From an uncultured Eubacteriales bacterium (lineage in GTDB: Bacteria > Bacillota > Clostridia > Peptostreptococcales > Anaerovoracaceae): a stretch of DNA of 64,000 nt. Shown here one piece after another: positions 34,085 to 42,870 of the stretch. The notes under the pieces were generated by a model that saw only the letters and a program-made list of their open reading frames with translations, made no database searches and was not told the DNA's origin. The number at the start of each line of letters is the position of its first letter. Positions within the stretch are counted from its first letter, which is position 1. Position numbers and translations under genes: made by a program. Location of the stretch: the NCBI GenBank assembly GCA_910583765.1, contig CAJTYS010000003.1, forward strand, positions 1 through 64,000, written 5' to 3'.

Positions 34085-34412
34085 ATAGCTTCACTCCCTC
34101 TTTTTGGATCGTATGATAAAATGGATATGCTCGAAGCCACTTTTTAAAATGATCTTGGGACTTCACAATCGGCATGATCTCTAAATGATAAGCGAAGTTA
34201 TATTCAAATGTCATATCTGAAAGCACTCGCCCTTTCTGCTCAATTTCTTGATCGCTGGAGTCCACTAAAATCATAAGATCAATATCCGAGTCCTGTCTGT
34301 AGTCACCCCGCGCATAGGAGCCATATAAAATCACAGTTTGCAGCTGCTCGCCATAAATCTTGCAAATTTCTTTTACATATTCTTTCAAAATATGATTTAA
34401 AGATTGAGGCAT
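34074..34412 (-). CDS. MNT-type nucleotidyltransferase, putative antitoxin
   Basis: 112 aa from the ATG at 34412 (AAAGGAAG upstream). The minimal nucleotidyltransferase motif G31-S32-x10-D43-x-D45 (GSYARGDYRQDSDIDLMI) is complete. MNT partners of HEPN proteins can AMPylate a toxin tyrosine. Longer upstream translation to 34547 crosses an inverted repeat and has no ribosome site. Confidence 0.85.
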   Translation of the reverse strand: MPQSLNHILKEYVKEICKIYGEQLQTVILYGSYARGDYRQDSDIDLMILVDSSDQEIEQKGRVLSDMTFEYNFAYHLEIMPIVKSQDHFKKWLRAYPFYHTIQKEGVKLYGV

Positions 34413-34504
34413 GACGCACTTCCTTTCTTCGTTGACTCTTGTTAGTTTGATTCGGTTCTCTTCTTTTAGATGAGAGGATCTCACAAATTGGCCAAATGCA
34501 TCTA

Positions 34505-34548
34505 AGTGTGTATAAATCATAAGCAAATTCATACGATTTATACACACT
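34505..34548. promoter_or_regulatory. 14-bp perfect inverted repeat upstream of the MNT/HEPN pair
   Basis: Arms AGTGTGTATAAATC (34505-34518) and GATTTATACACACT (34535-34548) with a 16-nt loop, ~93 bp upstream of the nucleotidyltransferase start. No T run follows, so an operator for autoregulation is likelier than a terminator. Confidence 0.55.
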
Positions 34549-34694
34549 CATAGATTTTTCTATAAACCGGCATCTTTCTCTCAGCCTTACGGGGATCCTG
34601 CATATCACCCTGCGCCAGGCAGCGCAGTCTATTGAGCCACGCACTTGGTCGCCACTCTGCCATGGACACTGATTTTTATCTATTTCTTGCAAAC

Positions 34695-35039
34695 TTACTG
34701 GGCCGTGTACTCGGTCACCACGTTTCCGCCTACAATATGTTCCCGCACGACCCGAGCGGCTTTGTCTTCGGTCATTTTGATATAAGTCGTCTTGCGCCCG
34801 TCTTCATCGTACACTTCCACGATGGGTTCCAGCTTGCACATGCCAATGCAGCCCATCATGGTCAGATCCACATTCTTGATGCCCCGTGTGCGGATCTCGT
34901 TGGCAAAGGAATTCATCACTGGTCTGGCTCCAGCCGCGATGCCGCAGGTAGCCATGCCCACGGAAATCACTTTTTTTCCGGTTTTTTCAGACTCGCCTTC
35001 GCCCTGTCTGATCTTTTCTAATTCTTCTAATGTCTTCAT
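34695..35039 (-). CDS. Thioredoxin-like [2Fe-2S] ferredoxin
   Basis: 114 aa. A NuoE/HndB-like fold with cysteines in MATCGIAAGARP and MMGCIGMCKLEP, giving one [2Fe-2S] site, and a C-terminal segment (VVREHIVGGN) seen in such subunits. It is 4 bp after the hydrogenase-like gene and last in the cassette, so it probably passes electrons to or from that protein. Confidence 0.8.
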   Translation of the reverse strand: MKTLEELEKIRQGEGESEKTGKKVISVGMATCGIAAGARPVMNSFANEIRTRGIKNVDLTMMGCIGMCKLEPIVEVYDEDGRKTTYIKMTEDKAARVVREHIVGGNVVTEYTAQ

Positions 35040-35043
35040 TTTT

Positions 35044-36648
35044 CTACCTCCCGCGCGTGCGATTCAAAATAATGCACGCTCTTTCCGTAATCAATCCGCG
35101 CACCACATCCTCTGCGAATGCTTTGCAAGTAGGCGCGCCGCACACGCCGCAGTCCACTCCTGGCAGCGTGCTGACGATCCTCCCGATCTCCTCCATTTTT
35201 TTCAGAGACACATTGAGATCCTCGTCCAGGCGCAGCACTGGCCGGTAGCGCAGTTCTCGATTGCGCGCCAGCTCCTGCTCGTCTTCCGGCACGTTTAGCA
35301 GCCGGTCCCCGTATTTGGCCTTGGCCTCATCTATGATCACCTTCATGTTGGTCTTGGCGGAATAAACGTTTTCCACAGTCAGAGAGCCGCCGCAGCATCC
35401 CCCGATGCAGGCTTCCGCTTCGATGAAATCAACGCCTGACAGCTTTTCCTCTTCCACCTTTTCAAAGATGTCGATTACCTGCTCGATGCCATCCACGGCA
35501 ATGAACCTGTCTGTGTTCAGCGCCAGGCCTTCGCCTCCCGGACTGGCCCACCGCAGCCCCATGACTCCAGTCTTCTCCAGCTCTTCCACCTCTGAATCCC
35601 GCAGCTGCTTCAAATTAGCTGCCACCATCCGGTAAACTTCAGAGATGGCCACCATTTCATCGATATCCGACTCAATGACTTCATCGCTTTCCTTGATAAA
35701 AGAAATCTTGGCCGTGCAAGGCGCAATGAAAAAAATACCGACTTTTTTATCCGGAAAGCGGGCCTCCGCCTGTCTTCTGGCCATAGCCGCCACCACTTCC
35801 ACCGGTGGCCGATACTGCACCACATGATCCAAGAGATTCGGAAAACGGATCTGCAGCAGCTTTAGCACAGAAGGACAGCCTGAGGAAATCAAAGGCTGCG
35901 GCCTGTCATCTTTTTTCAGCAGCTGTCTCGTGGCGTAGCTGATCATTTCAGCGCCAATGGCCTCTTCGTACACATCATCAAAGCCAATGCGCTTTAAGGC
36001 TGTCAGCAGGTGGTTTCTGGATTTCACGCCTTTGAACTGCCCAAAGATGGCGGACGCCGGTATCGCAATCTTGTAATCGTAGTTTTCCAGCACAGACAGC
36101 TGATCCACCTCTGGCCGGATCGCGTGCCGCGGACAGACTTTGACGCACTTGCCGCATTCAATGCACCGCTCCGCGTTGATCTGGGCCTTCCAGCTTTTGA
36201 CCCGAATGGCTTCCGTGGGACAGCTGCGCACGCAATGGATGCACCCGATGCACCGACCAGGCTCCAGCCGTATGGAAGTCACCTGTCCCCCTTCAAAGGA
36301 AAGCGGCCCCTCCCGCATGCCGGTGCTGTGCAGCTTTCCGCATACTGTAAAGGTAGTATCCTGGGTCTCTATCAATGCGATATTTCTGTTCTTGGCAAGC
36401 TCGATCATCGTATCGTTGACAGTCTTGCCGCAGGTAATGATGATGCCCTTGATGTTCATCATTTCAGAAGCCCGAATCACCTGGGCGTTCACCAGACTCG
36501 TGATGAGAATGCTGTCGTCCACAGTTTCCAGCATCACATTGCTCATCAGGTCCGAAGCCACCGCATAGGAATAATCCTTTTCCAAAAGGTCCGCGCTCTC
36601 ATAAAGCAGCCGTCCCTGGATCAGCCTGACAATTTCTTTTAAGATCAC
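35044..36648 (-). CDS. Sensory-type [FeFe]-hydrogenase-like protein with DRTGG domain
   Basis: 534 aa. An N-terminal DRTGG domain (QGRLLYESADLL..VASDLMSNVM) is followed by two ferredoxin motifs (CIGCIHCVRSCP, CIECGKCVKVCP), a hydrogenase-like large domain, and a C-terminal 4Fe-4S domain (DCGVCGAPTCKAFAEDV). H-cluster motifs are altered: L1 SSGCPSVLKL has one of the usual two cysteines, L2 APCTAKISF is kept in part, L3 ACIGGCCGGS is kept. This matches putative sensory or regulatory hydrogenases rather than catalysts. Start: GTG at 36648, eight bases after AGGAGG. Confidence 0.82.
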   Translation of the reverse strand: MILKEIVRLIQGRLLYESADLLEKDYSYAVASDLMSNVMLETVDDSILITSLVNAQVIRASEMMNIKGIIITCGKTVNDTMIELAKNRNIALIETQDTTFTVCGKLHSTGMREGPLSFEGGQVTSIRLEPGRCIGCIHCVRSCPTEAIRVKSWKAQINAERCIECGKCVKVCPRHAIRPEVDQLSVLENYDYKIAIPASAIFGQFKGVKSRNHLLTALKRIGFDDVYEEAIGAEMISYATRQLLKKDDRPQPLISSGCPSVLKLLQIRFPNLLDHVVQYRPPVEVVAAMARRQAEARFPDKKVGIFFIAPCTAKISFIKESDEVIESDIDEMVAISEVYRMVAANLKQLRDSEVEELEKTGVMGLRWASPGGEGLALNTDRFIAVDGIEQVIDIFEKVEEEKLSGVDFIEAEACIGGCCGGSLTVENVYSAKTNMKVIIDEAKAKYGDRLLNVPEDEQELARNRELRYRPVLRLDEDLNVSLKKMEEIGRIVSTLPGVDCGVCGAPTCKAFAEDVVRGLITERACIILNRTRGR

Positions 36649-37219
36649 CCAGTCCACCTCCTAACTCTGGCAGAGTGTCTTTGAAAAGGAAATCCACCTG
36701 TTCATTGATAAAAGTCTCGGCTCGAAAAGCCGCGTCCATCTGATTGCTGCCTCGATTTAGGAGGCCCTCTGAAAACAGTTTGCTGTCAAAGGAAAAGGTC
36801 CCCATATAGCTGGAGAGCTCCAGTTTCAAATTCAAATCCTGATGGGAAAGCATGGTGAGAAAAAACACGTTCCCCAGGTTCCCCAAAGGCTGCCGATCCA
36901 CAGAATCGTTGACAAAGGAAGCTGTCAGCAGCGTGCCCACGCCCTGCTCTGACTCCAGTTTGAAATCGCCGCCCGTCTGCAGCGCCGCCTCTTTGAACAT
37001 AGGCAGTCCCAGTCCCACCAGCCTTGTTGCCCTGGAAGTATGAAACGGGTCGGTGGCTCGTTTCAGGGTTTCTTCATCCATGCCGCAGCCATTGTCCGCC
37101 ACAGTGATGGTCACAAGCCCGTCAAGGTCAAAGGCTTTTACTCCTACTGAAATAATCGAGCTTTCTGCAGTTATGGAATTCTGCATGATGTCCATAATGT
37201 GCAGAGCCAGTTCTTTCAT
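36599..37219 (-). CDS. Histidine-kinase-type ATP-binding protein (HATPase)
   Basis: 206 aa. It consists mostly of a GHKL ATPase: N box LHIMDIMQNSITAES, G1 DNGCGMDEET, and G2 GLGLPMFKEAALQTGG. There is no phospho-acceptor H box or sensor domain. It overlaps the hydrogenase-like gene by ~50 bp. Together with the RsbW-like ATPase upstream it suggests a redox-controlled partner-switching or phosphorelay system. Confidence 0.8.
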   Translation of the reverse strand: MKELALHIMDIMQNSITAESSIISVGVKAFDLDGLVTITVADNGCGMDEETLKRATDPFHTSRATRLVGLGLPMFKEAALQTGGDFKLESEQGVGTLLTASFVNDSVDRQPLGNLGNVFFLTMLSHQDLNLKLELSSYMGTFSFDSKLFSEGLLNRGSNQMDAAFRAETFINEQVDFLFKDTLPELGGGLGDLKRNCQADPGTAAL

Positions 37220-37225
37220 TTCTAT

Positions 37226-37960
37226 TCACCTCAAATCTTTTTCTCTGATCCAGCCAATCACATCCTGGGCAGTCAGCCGCTGCCTGTCTACAGGCAAATC
37301 GATCCAATTTTCCCTGCCGCTCATGTCCGCCAGACGGTGGCAATCAGAGGAAAACAGGACGCTCTTGCCCCGCAGATCCTTTCGCTCCAAAAGAAATTTC
37401 CGGCCCCGCATGGTGTTAGAAACCTCCACCACATTGGTATGTATGGTCTCAGGCAGACTTCCCAGCACAGAAAGGACGCTGTAAGAATCCCTGTCCACAT
37501 GGGAAAAATAAGCGCACCCGCCCAAGTCCCAGGCTGCTCGAAAAATTTCCTCATCCCCTAAGTCAGCGGCAAAAAGCAGCATCTGAGTCTCTTTTCCCAC
37601 GATATTGTCCGCTTCGTCAAATATGTACTGGGCTCCCAGCACGTCCTCCTGATTTTCCAGAGGCAGCAAATGGGATTTTACCAGCTGGCCCATGGCCTGA
37701 GCCGCTTCCACGGTTGGAAACAAACAGCTGATATGCACTTCTTCCGCGGACTCCACCTCAATCCCAGGAACAAAAACAATGCCTTTTTCTGCCGCGCACT
37801 TGGCAATGGCAGGCAGATTGGCCGCTGCGTTATGGTCAGTGACCGCAATGAGATCCAGGCCGCTGATCATCGCCATGTTCACGATGTTGTTGGGAGTCAT
37901 CTCGTCTTCCGCACAGGGGGAGAGAGCCGTATGGATGTGAAAATCATAATAATAATTCAT
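37226..37960 (-). CDS. PHP-domain phosphoesterase
   Basis: 244 aa. PHP metal motifs are present: DFHIHTALSPCAEDEMTP, AVTDHNAAANL, FVPGIEVES, YFSHVDRDS and SSDCHRLADM. These proteins hydrolyse small phosphate esters with two or three metals; the substrate here is unknown. The family recurs in Clostridia beside DRTGG and hydrogenase-like genes. It overlaps the DRTGG gene by 4 bp. Confidence 0.82.
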   Translation of the reverse strand: MNYYYDFHIHTALSPCAEDEMTPNNIVNMAMISGLDLIAVTDHNAAANLPAIAKCAAEKGIVFVPGIEVESAEEVHISCLFPTVEAAQAMGQLVKSHLLPLENQEDVLGAQYIFDEADNIVGKETQMLLFAADLGDEEIFRAAWDLGGCAYFSHVDRDSYSVLSVLGSLPETIHTNVVEVSNTMRGRKFLLERKDLRGKSVLFSSDCHRLADMSGRENWIDLPVDRQRLTAQDVIGWIREKDLR

Positions 37961-38286
37961 GACAGCAGCTCATGCAGCCGCCAACAGATCTCATAGGTTC
38001 CCAGCTCGCTGGACAACATAGCGATCTCTTTTTCTTCCGCTTTTTCCGCGGTCGCCGCCTCCACGACGATTCCTTCCGGCACAATGATGCAGGCTGCTTC
38101 ATCCAGCTCCGCCACTGCCAGCACATTGAGATGGGTCTGCACAGTGATCCACGCGTCCCCTTCTCCGCATCCGCTCATGACCCGGCTCAGCAGGTCGCAG
38201 GCGTAAACGCCCTTCACTTCGTTGTCCATTCCCGCGGAAGTCACCAGTTCCATGTTCAGCGCTTCCGCCAGTTCTTTTACTTTCAT
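37957..38286 (-). CDS. DRTGG-domain protein
   Basis: 109 aa, a stand-alone DRTGG domain: LNMELVTSAGMDNEVKGVYA, then DLLSRVMSGCGEGDAWITVQ. The domain is a ligand-binding or oligomerisation module found with CBS domains and phosphotransacetylase. Its last four bases are shared with the PHP start. It is part of the redox-sensing cassette. Confidence 0.8.
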   Translation of the reverse strand: MKVKELAEALNMELVTSAGMDNEVKGVYACDLLSRVMSGCGEGDAWITVQTHLNVLAVAELDEAACIIVPEGIVVEAATAEKAEEKEIAMLSSELGTYEICWRLHELLS

Positions 38287-38296
38287 GGCCGTCTCC

Positions 38297-38710
38297 TTAC
38301 TTGATATAAATCGTCATTTTTACTTCTGTTCCCTGCCCCTGCGCAGTATCGATCTCTAACTCGTCCGTGTTCTTTTTGATGTTGGGAAGCCCCATGCCAG
38401 CTCCGAATCCCATCTTTCGTACCTGCTCGTTTGCTGTTGACCAGCCTTCCTGCATGGCAAGCTCCAGGTCCGCGATGCCCACGCCTGAGTCCTTTACAAT
38501 GATCACGATCTTGTCGCTGTCGATTTCCGCGCTGGCCGTACCGCCGCCGCCATGGATAAAGGCGTTGATCTCTGCCTCGTACATGGCAATGGCTACCCGC
38601 TTTATAACAGGCGGAGACACACCCAGCTTTGACAGCGTTTTTTTCACGCTGCTGGATGCCTCTCCGGCCATGTCAAAATTATTTTTGTCAATCACATAGT
38701 TCAGTTTCAT
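38297..38710 (-). CDS. RsbW/SpoIIAB-like anti-sigma ATPase
   Basis: 137 aa. A small GHKL kinase with N box MYEAEINAFIHGGGG, G1 VKDSGVGIADLELAM and G2 GAGMGLPNIKKNTD. Relatives phosphorylate an anti-sigma-factor antagonist. The ATG at 38710 lies one base after the stop of the V-ATPase subunit D gene, so this cassette is probably read from the ATPase promoter. Confidence 0.82.
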   Translation of the reverse strand: MKLNYVIDKNNFDMAGEASSSVKKTLSKLGVSPPVIKRVAIAMYEAEINAFIHGGGGTASAEIDSDKIVIIVKDSGVGIADLELAMQEGWSTANEQVRKMGFGAGMGLPNIKKNTDELEIDTAQGQGTEVKMTIYIK

Positions 38711-38711
38711 A

Positions 38712-39368
38712 TCACCCTTGCGATGCCTGCCGCTGCTGGGCAACCATCATATCCTTAATCTTCATTAGTCTCGCTAGATTACTTCTTTCATTTTCATCTA
38801 GCTTCATTGTAATACTTTTGATGGTTTCCTGCAAGGTAGGAATCTGAACATATTCTAACGCGTTTACCCTTCTCCTGGTTTTTTCGATCTCCTCTGCCAG
38901 AAGCTGGGTGGTCTTTTCTGCCTGCGCCAGCTTTAGCATCAGGGGCAGCACTTCCTGGAGCGCGTCCACGGAAGCATCCAGTTCCCCTGATGTGAAGGCG
39001 AATCCGTAGGGATAAATGTCCCGCCCTTCACCGCCTGTGTCATTAAACTGAAAATCAGGCACATTGACGCTCATCACATTTCTTGTTTTTACGCTGGCAA
39101 AGACCTGTCTCTGGGGCAGCATCAGGGCTTCCTGCAAAACAGCGTCGTCCATGGAGGCGCCAGCCACCACAAAGCCTGCGTAGACCTGTGCCATTTTTTC
39201 TTCCAGCTGTTCCCGCAGCTCTTTGTTTTCCCGGATCAGCTCCAGGAACTTTTTCATCAGGTCATCCCGTTTATCTTTCAGCAGCTTGTGGCCTCTCATG
39301 GAGGTAGTCAGACGTTTTTTCAGCCTGGAAAGCTCCATCCTGGTGGGATTTACTTGTAAAACTGCCAT
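38712..39368 (-). CDS. ntpD: V-type ATPase subunit D (central stalk)
   Basis: 218 aa, long antiparallel coiled coil typical of the rotor shaft (VNPTRMELSRLKKRLTTSMRGHKLLKDKRD at the start, written here as the opening; YVQIPTLQETIKSI near the end). It connects the A3B3 head to the K ring. Last V-ATPase gene, 12 bp after subunit B, and one base before the RsbW-like gene. Confidence 0.92.
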   Translation of the reverse strand: MAVLQVNPTRMELSRLKKRLTTSMRGHKLLKDKRDDLMKKFLELIRENKELREQLEEKMAQVYAGFVVAGASMDDAVLQEALMLPQRQVFASVKTRNVMSVNVPDFQFNDTGGEGRDIYPYGFAFTSGELDASVDALQEVLPLMLKLAQAEKTTQLLAEEIEKTRRRVNALEYVQIPTLQETIKSITMKLDENERSNLARLMKIKDMMVAQQRQASQG

Positions 39369-39380
39369 GTCCCTGCCTCC

Positions 39381-40757
39381 TTACTTGTTCTTCACGCCGT
39401 ACTTTTCAATCATTTCCGGCTTGATCCGTTTCAGCTCGCTTTCCGGCAGGATGGACAGAAGTTCCCAGCCAATGTCCAGGGTCTGGGCGATTTCCCGATT
39501 GGTGGTAAAGCCCTGTGAAACATATTTCTGCTCGAATTCTTCCGCGAACTTGGCATAAAGAAGGTCGGTTTCCGAAAGAGCCGCTTCGCCCAAGATGGTC
39601 ATCAATTCTTTCGCGTCCTTTCCTCTGGCATAAGCCGCGAACAGCTGGTTCATGGTGCCGGAGTGGTCTTCTCTCGTTTTGTCCGGTCCAATGCCCTTGT
39701 CCTTTAACCTGGACAGGGATGGCAGGATATCGATGGGCGGCATGACGTTCTTTCTGTATAGCTCTCTGGAAAGGATGATCTGCCCCTCTGTGATATATCC
39801 GGTCAAGTCAGGGATCGGATGGGTCTTATCATCTTCCGGCATGGTGAGGATCGGGATCATGGTGATGGAACCTTCGCTGTCCTCTTTTCTGCCTGCTCTC
39901 TCGTATAAAGTGGCCAGGTCCGTATAAAGGTATCCCGGATAACCACGGCGGCCTGGAACTTCCTTTCTCGCGGAAGACACTTCACGAAGGGCCTCCGCGT
40001 AGTTGGTGATGTCCGTGAGAATGACCAGCACATGCATATCTTTTTCAAAAGCCAGGTATTCAGCCGCGGTCAGCGCCATACGAGGCGTGGCGATACGCTC
40101 AATGGCCGGGTCGTTGGCCAGGTTGATGAACATGACAGTACGATCAATGGCTCCTGTGTCTTTAAAGTCGGAAATAAAGTAATCCGATTCTTCAAAGGTG
40201 ATACCAATGGCACAGAACACAACCGCGAAATTGGACTCGCCCTTGAGCACTTTCGCTTGTCTGGCGATCTGTGCCGCCAGTTTCGCGTGAGGCAGACCGG
40301 AACCTGAGAAGATGGGCAGCTTCTGGCCTCTTACCAGGGTGTTCAGTCCATCGATGGCTGACACGCCTGTCTGAATGAATTCATCTGGGTAAACGCGAGC
40401 CGATGGGTTCATAGGCAGTCCGTTGATATCCAGGGTTTTGTCTGGAATCAACTGCGGGCCTCCGTCAATAGGCCGTCCCATGCCGGAAAAAACTCTGCCC
40501 AGCATGTCTTCGGAAACAGCCAGTTCCTGGGAATGTCCCAGAAAGCTCACTTTGCTATCCTGCAGGTTAATGCCCGCGGAGCTTTCAAAGAGCTGTACCA
40601 GCACATCGCTTCCGTTTACTTCCAGAACCTTGCACCGTCTTCTTTCACCGTTTTGCAGCTGGATCTCCCCCAGCTCGTCATAAGCCACGCCGTCCACGCC
40701 TTTGACCAGCATCAGAGGACCCGCGACTTCGGATATTGTCTTATATTCTTTTAGCAT
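39381..40757 (-). CDS. ntpB: V-type ATPase subunit B
   Basis: 458 aa, non-catalytic nucleotide-binding subunit. Seen: IDGLNTLVRGQKLPIFSGSG, in place of a P-loop, and LTDITNYAEALREVSSARKE. It alternates with subunit A in the hexameric head. Its start overlaps the stop of subunit A by one base. Confidence 0.95.
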   Translation of the reverse strand: MLKEYKTISEVAGPLMLVKGVDGVAYDELGEIQLQNGERRRCKVLEVNGSDVLVQLFESSAGINLQDSKVSFLGHSQELAVSEDMLGRVFSGMGRPIDGGPQLIPDKTLDINGLPMNPSARVYPDEFIQTGVSAIDGLNTLVRGQKLPIFSGSGLPHAKLAAQIARQAKVLKGESNFAVVFCAIGITFEESDYFISDFKDTGAIDRTVMFINLANDPAIERIATPRMALTAAEYLAFEKDMHVLVILTDITNYAEALREVSSARKEVPGRRGYPGYLYTDLATLYERAGRKEDSEGSITMIPILTMPEDDKTHPIPDLTGYITEGQIILSRELYRKNVMPPIDILPSLSRLKDKGIGPDKTREDHSGTMNQLFAAYARGKDAKELMTILGEAALSETDLLYAKFAEEFEQKYVSQGFTTNREIAQTLDIGWELLSILPESELKRIKPEMIEKYGVKNK

Positions 40758-42529
40758 TATGCGGAAACCTCCTCTTTCATCAGCCCATCCAGGGTCTTTG
40801 TCAATTCTGCGCTCGCCTCATCGATATACGCCTCGATCTCATCTTCGCTCACATACTTGGCCCTGGCGATCTTTTCACGAACGCTCATGCCCAGGATGCG
40901 GGTCACGTCCACGCCTTTTTCCAGCGCGTTTACGGATTCATTGTAGAAGGTCAGCACCATCTTGAGGATCTTGTACTGCTTTTTCAGGGATGTGTAAGCG
41001 TCTGTGTCATCAAAAGCGTTCTGCTGCAGATAGTCTTCTCTGATGGATCTGGAAGCCTCCAGAATCAGCCTGTCAGAAGGTGACAGAGAATCATAGCCTA
41101 CCAGTTTTACGATCTCTTCCAGCTCTGATTCGATCTGGAGCAGCTTGTTGGTTTCTGTGACGCATTTCGTCCAGTCATCCGCGATATTTTTGTCCAGCCA
41201 GCTGCCGATGGTCTCACTGTACAGGGAGTAGGAAGTCAGCCAATTGATGGATGGGAAATGCCGCTTGTAAGCAAGTCCTGAATCCAGCCCCCAGAACACC
41301 TTTACGATACGCAGCGTGGACTGCACCACTGGGTCGGAGTTATCGCCGCCCGCAGGAGACACGGCTCCAATGGCAGTCAGGGTTCCTGTGCGGTCATCGC
41401 TGCCCAGACACTGCACTTCTCCTGCCCGTTCGTAGAACTGAGCGAGTCTGGAAGTCAGGTAAGCCGGATAGCCTTCTTCCCCTGGCATTTCTTCCAAACG
41501 GCCTGACATTTCACGAAGCGCCTCAGCCCACCTGGAGGTAGAGTCTGCCATGATAGCCACGGAATAGCCCATGTCACGGAAATATTCCGCAATGGTGATT
41601 CCTGTGTAAATAGAAGCTTCTCTGGCCGCTACCGGCATGTCAGAAGTGTTGGCGATGAGCACAGTACGGTTCATCAGGGATTCACCGCTCCTCGGGTCTT
41701 TCAATTCCGGAAATTCCATGAGAACTTCGGTCATTTCGTTTCCCCGTTCTCCGCAGCCAACATAAACTACCAGATCAACGTCCGACCATTTTGCCAGCTG
41801 ATGCTGCACAACGGTCTTGCCGGAACCAAATGGTCCTGGAACAGCCGCGGCGCCGCCCCTTACAATTGGGAACAAGGTGTCGATGACCCTCTGCCCCGTG
41901 ATCATAGGCACTTCTGGCGACAGCTTGCTTTTGAACGGCCTTTGTTTTCTTACCGGCCATTTCTGCATCATCTGCACGTCTTTTATCGTGCCATCGTCCA
42001 TCTTGACTTTGGCGATGGTGTCTGTGATTGTATGCATGCCGGATTTGATTTCTGTGATTTCACCTTGAATGCCTGACGGCACCATGATCTTGTGAATGAT
42101 GAGTTTGGTTTCATCCACTGTGCCGATGATATCGCCAGAAACCACTTTGTCTCCGGCTTTTACTGCTGGCTTGAAATCCCACTCTTTGTCGTGGTCCAGG
42201 GAAGTGACCTCCACGCCTCTGGCAATGTTGCTGCCAGTTTTGCCTTTGATCACTTCCAGCGGTCTTTGAATCCCGTCAAAGATCATTTCCAGGATCCCAG
42301 GCCCCAGTTCCGCGGAAAGGGGTTCCCCTGTGGAAACCACTGCGTCCCCAGTCTTCAGACCCGCTGTTTCTTCGTATACCTGGATGGACGCTTTGTCGCC
42401 CCGCATTTCTATGATCTCCCCGATCAAGCCCAGGTCGCCTACCCGGACAACGTCGAACATGTTGGCGCTCTTCATATTGTCCGCTACGACCAGAGGACCG
42501 GAGATTTTTATGATTTGTCCATGGTCCAT
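40757..42529 (-). CDS. ntpA: V-type ATPase catalytic subunit A
   Basis: 590 aa. The Walker A GPFGSGKTVVQHQLAKWSD, the A-subunit insertion region and SVAIMADSTSRWAEALREMS mark the catalytic subunit. It hydrolyses or makes ATP in the V1 head. It follows subunit F after 20 bp and overlaps subunit B by one base. Confidence 0.96.
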   Translation of the reverse strand: MDHGQIIKISGPLVVADNMKSANMFDVVRVGDLGLIGEIIEMRGDKASIQVYEETAGLKTGDAVVSTGEPLSAELGPGILEMIFDGIQRPLEVIKGKTGSNIARGVEVTSLDHDKEWDFKPAVKAGDKVVSGDIIGTVDETKLIIHKIMVPSGIQGEITEIKSGMHTITDTIAKVKMDDGTIKDVQMMQKWPVRKQRPFKSKLSPEVPMITGQRVIDTLFPIVRGGAAAVPGPFGSGKTVVQHQLAKWSDVDLVVYVGCGERGNEMTEVLMEFPELKDPRSGESLMNRTVLIANTSDMPVAAREASIYTGITIAEYFRDMGYSVAIMADSTSRWAEALREMSGRLEEMPGEEGYPAYLTSRLAQFYERAGEVQCLGSDDRTGTLTAIGAVSPAGGDNSDPVVQSTLRIVKVFWGLDSGLAYKRHFPSINWLTSYSLYSETIGSWLDKNIADDWTKCVTETNKLLQIESELEEIVKLVGYDSLSPSDRLILEASRSIREDYLQQNAFDDTDAYTSLKKQYKILKMVLTFYNESVNALEKGVDVTRILGMSVREKIARAKYVSEDEIEAYIDEASAELTKTLDGLMKEEVSA

Positions 42530-42549
42530 AATATTTTCACCTACTTTTT

Positions 42550-42870
42550 TTATCCATTATTAAAGATGTCCGCGCCTACGGCTCTCTCAACATTTTTGTG
42601 TATGTTTTCCATTCCGATCCCCAGGCTTCCCCGCCTGCTTGGGATGGGGATGATGGCAGGAAGCATGTCGTCTTTGTACTTTTCTACCACATCTGGATTG
42701 GCAGCGATGAGCTCTTCTGTCACGAACACGATCCCATAATCGTTTTTCGCCAGTTCCGAGACCCGAGACGCGATGGGCTCTTCTGTGTCCGCTTCAAAGA
42801 CATCGAAGCCAACTGCTTTGAAACCCAGCACGCTGCCTCTGTCACCGATCACTGCGATCTTAGTCTGCAT
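42550..42870 (-). CDS. V-type ATPase subunit F
   Basis: 106 aa. Small Rossmann-like stalk subunit: KIAVIGDRGSVLGFKAVGFD, then YGIVFVTEELIAANPDVV and IPIPSRRGSLGIGMENI. It overlaps subunit C by 11 bp. Gene letters differ between V-ATPase naming schemes, so no symbol is given. Confidence 0.93.
   Translation of the reverse strand: MQTKIAVIGDRGSVLGFKAVGFDVFEADTEEPIASRVSELAKNDYGIVFVTEELIAANPDVVEKYKDDMLPAIIPIPSRRGSLGIGMENIHKNVERAVGADIFNNG

Noticed and set aside
34303..34692. 129-aa minus-strand ORF over the MNT gene
   Set aside because: It overlaps the well-supported nucleotidyltransferase in another frame and has no family-like sequence.
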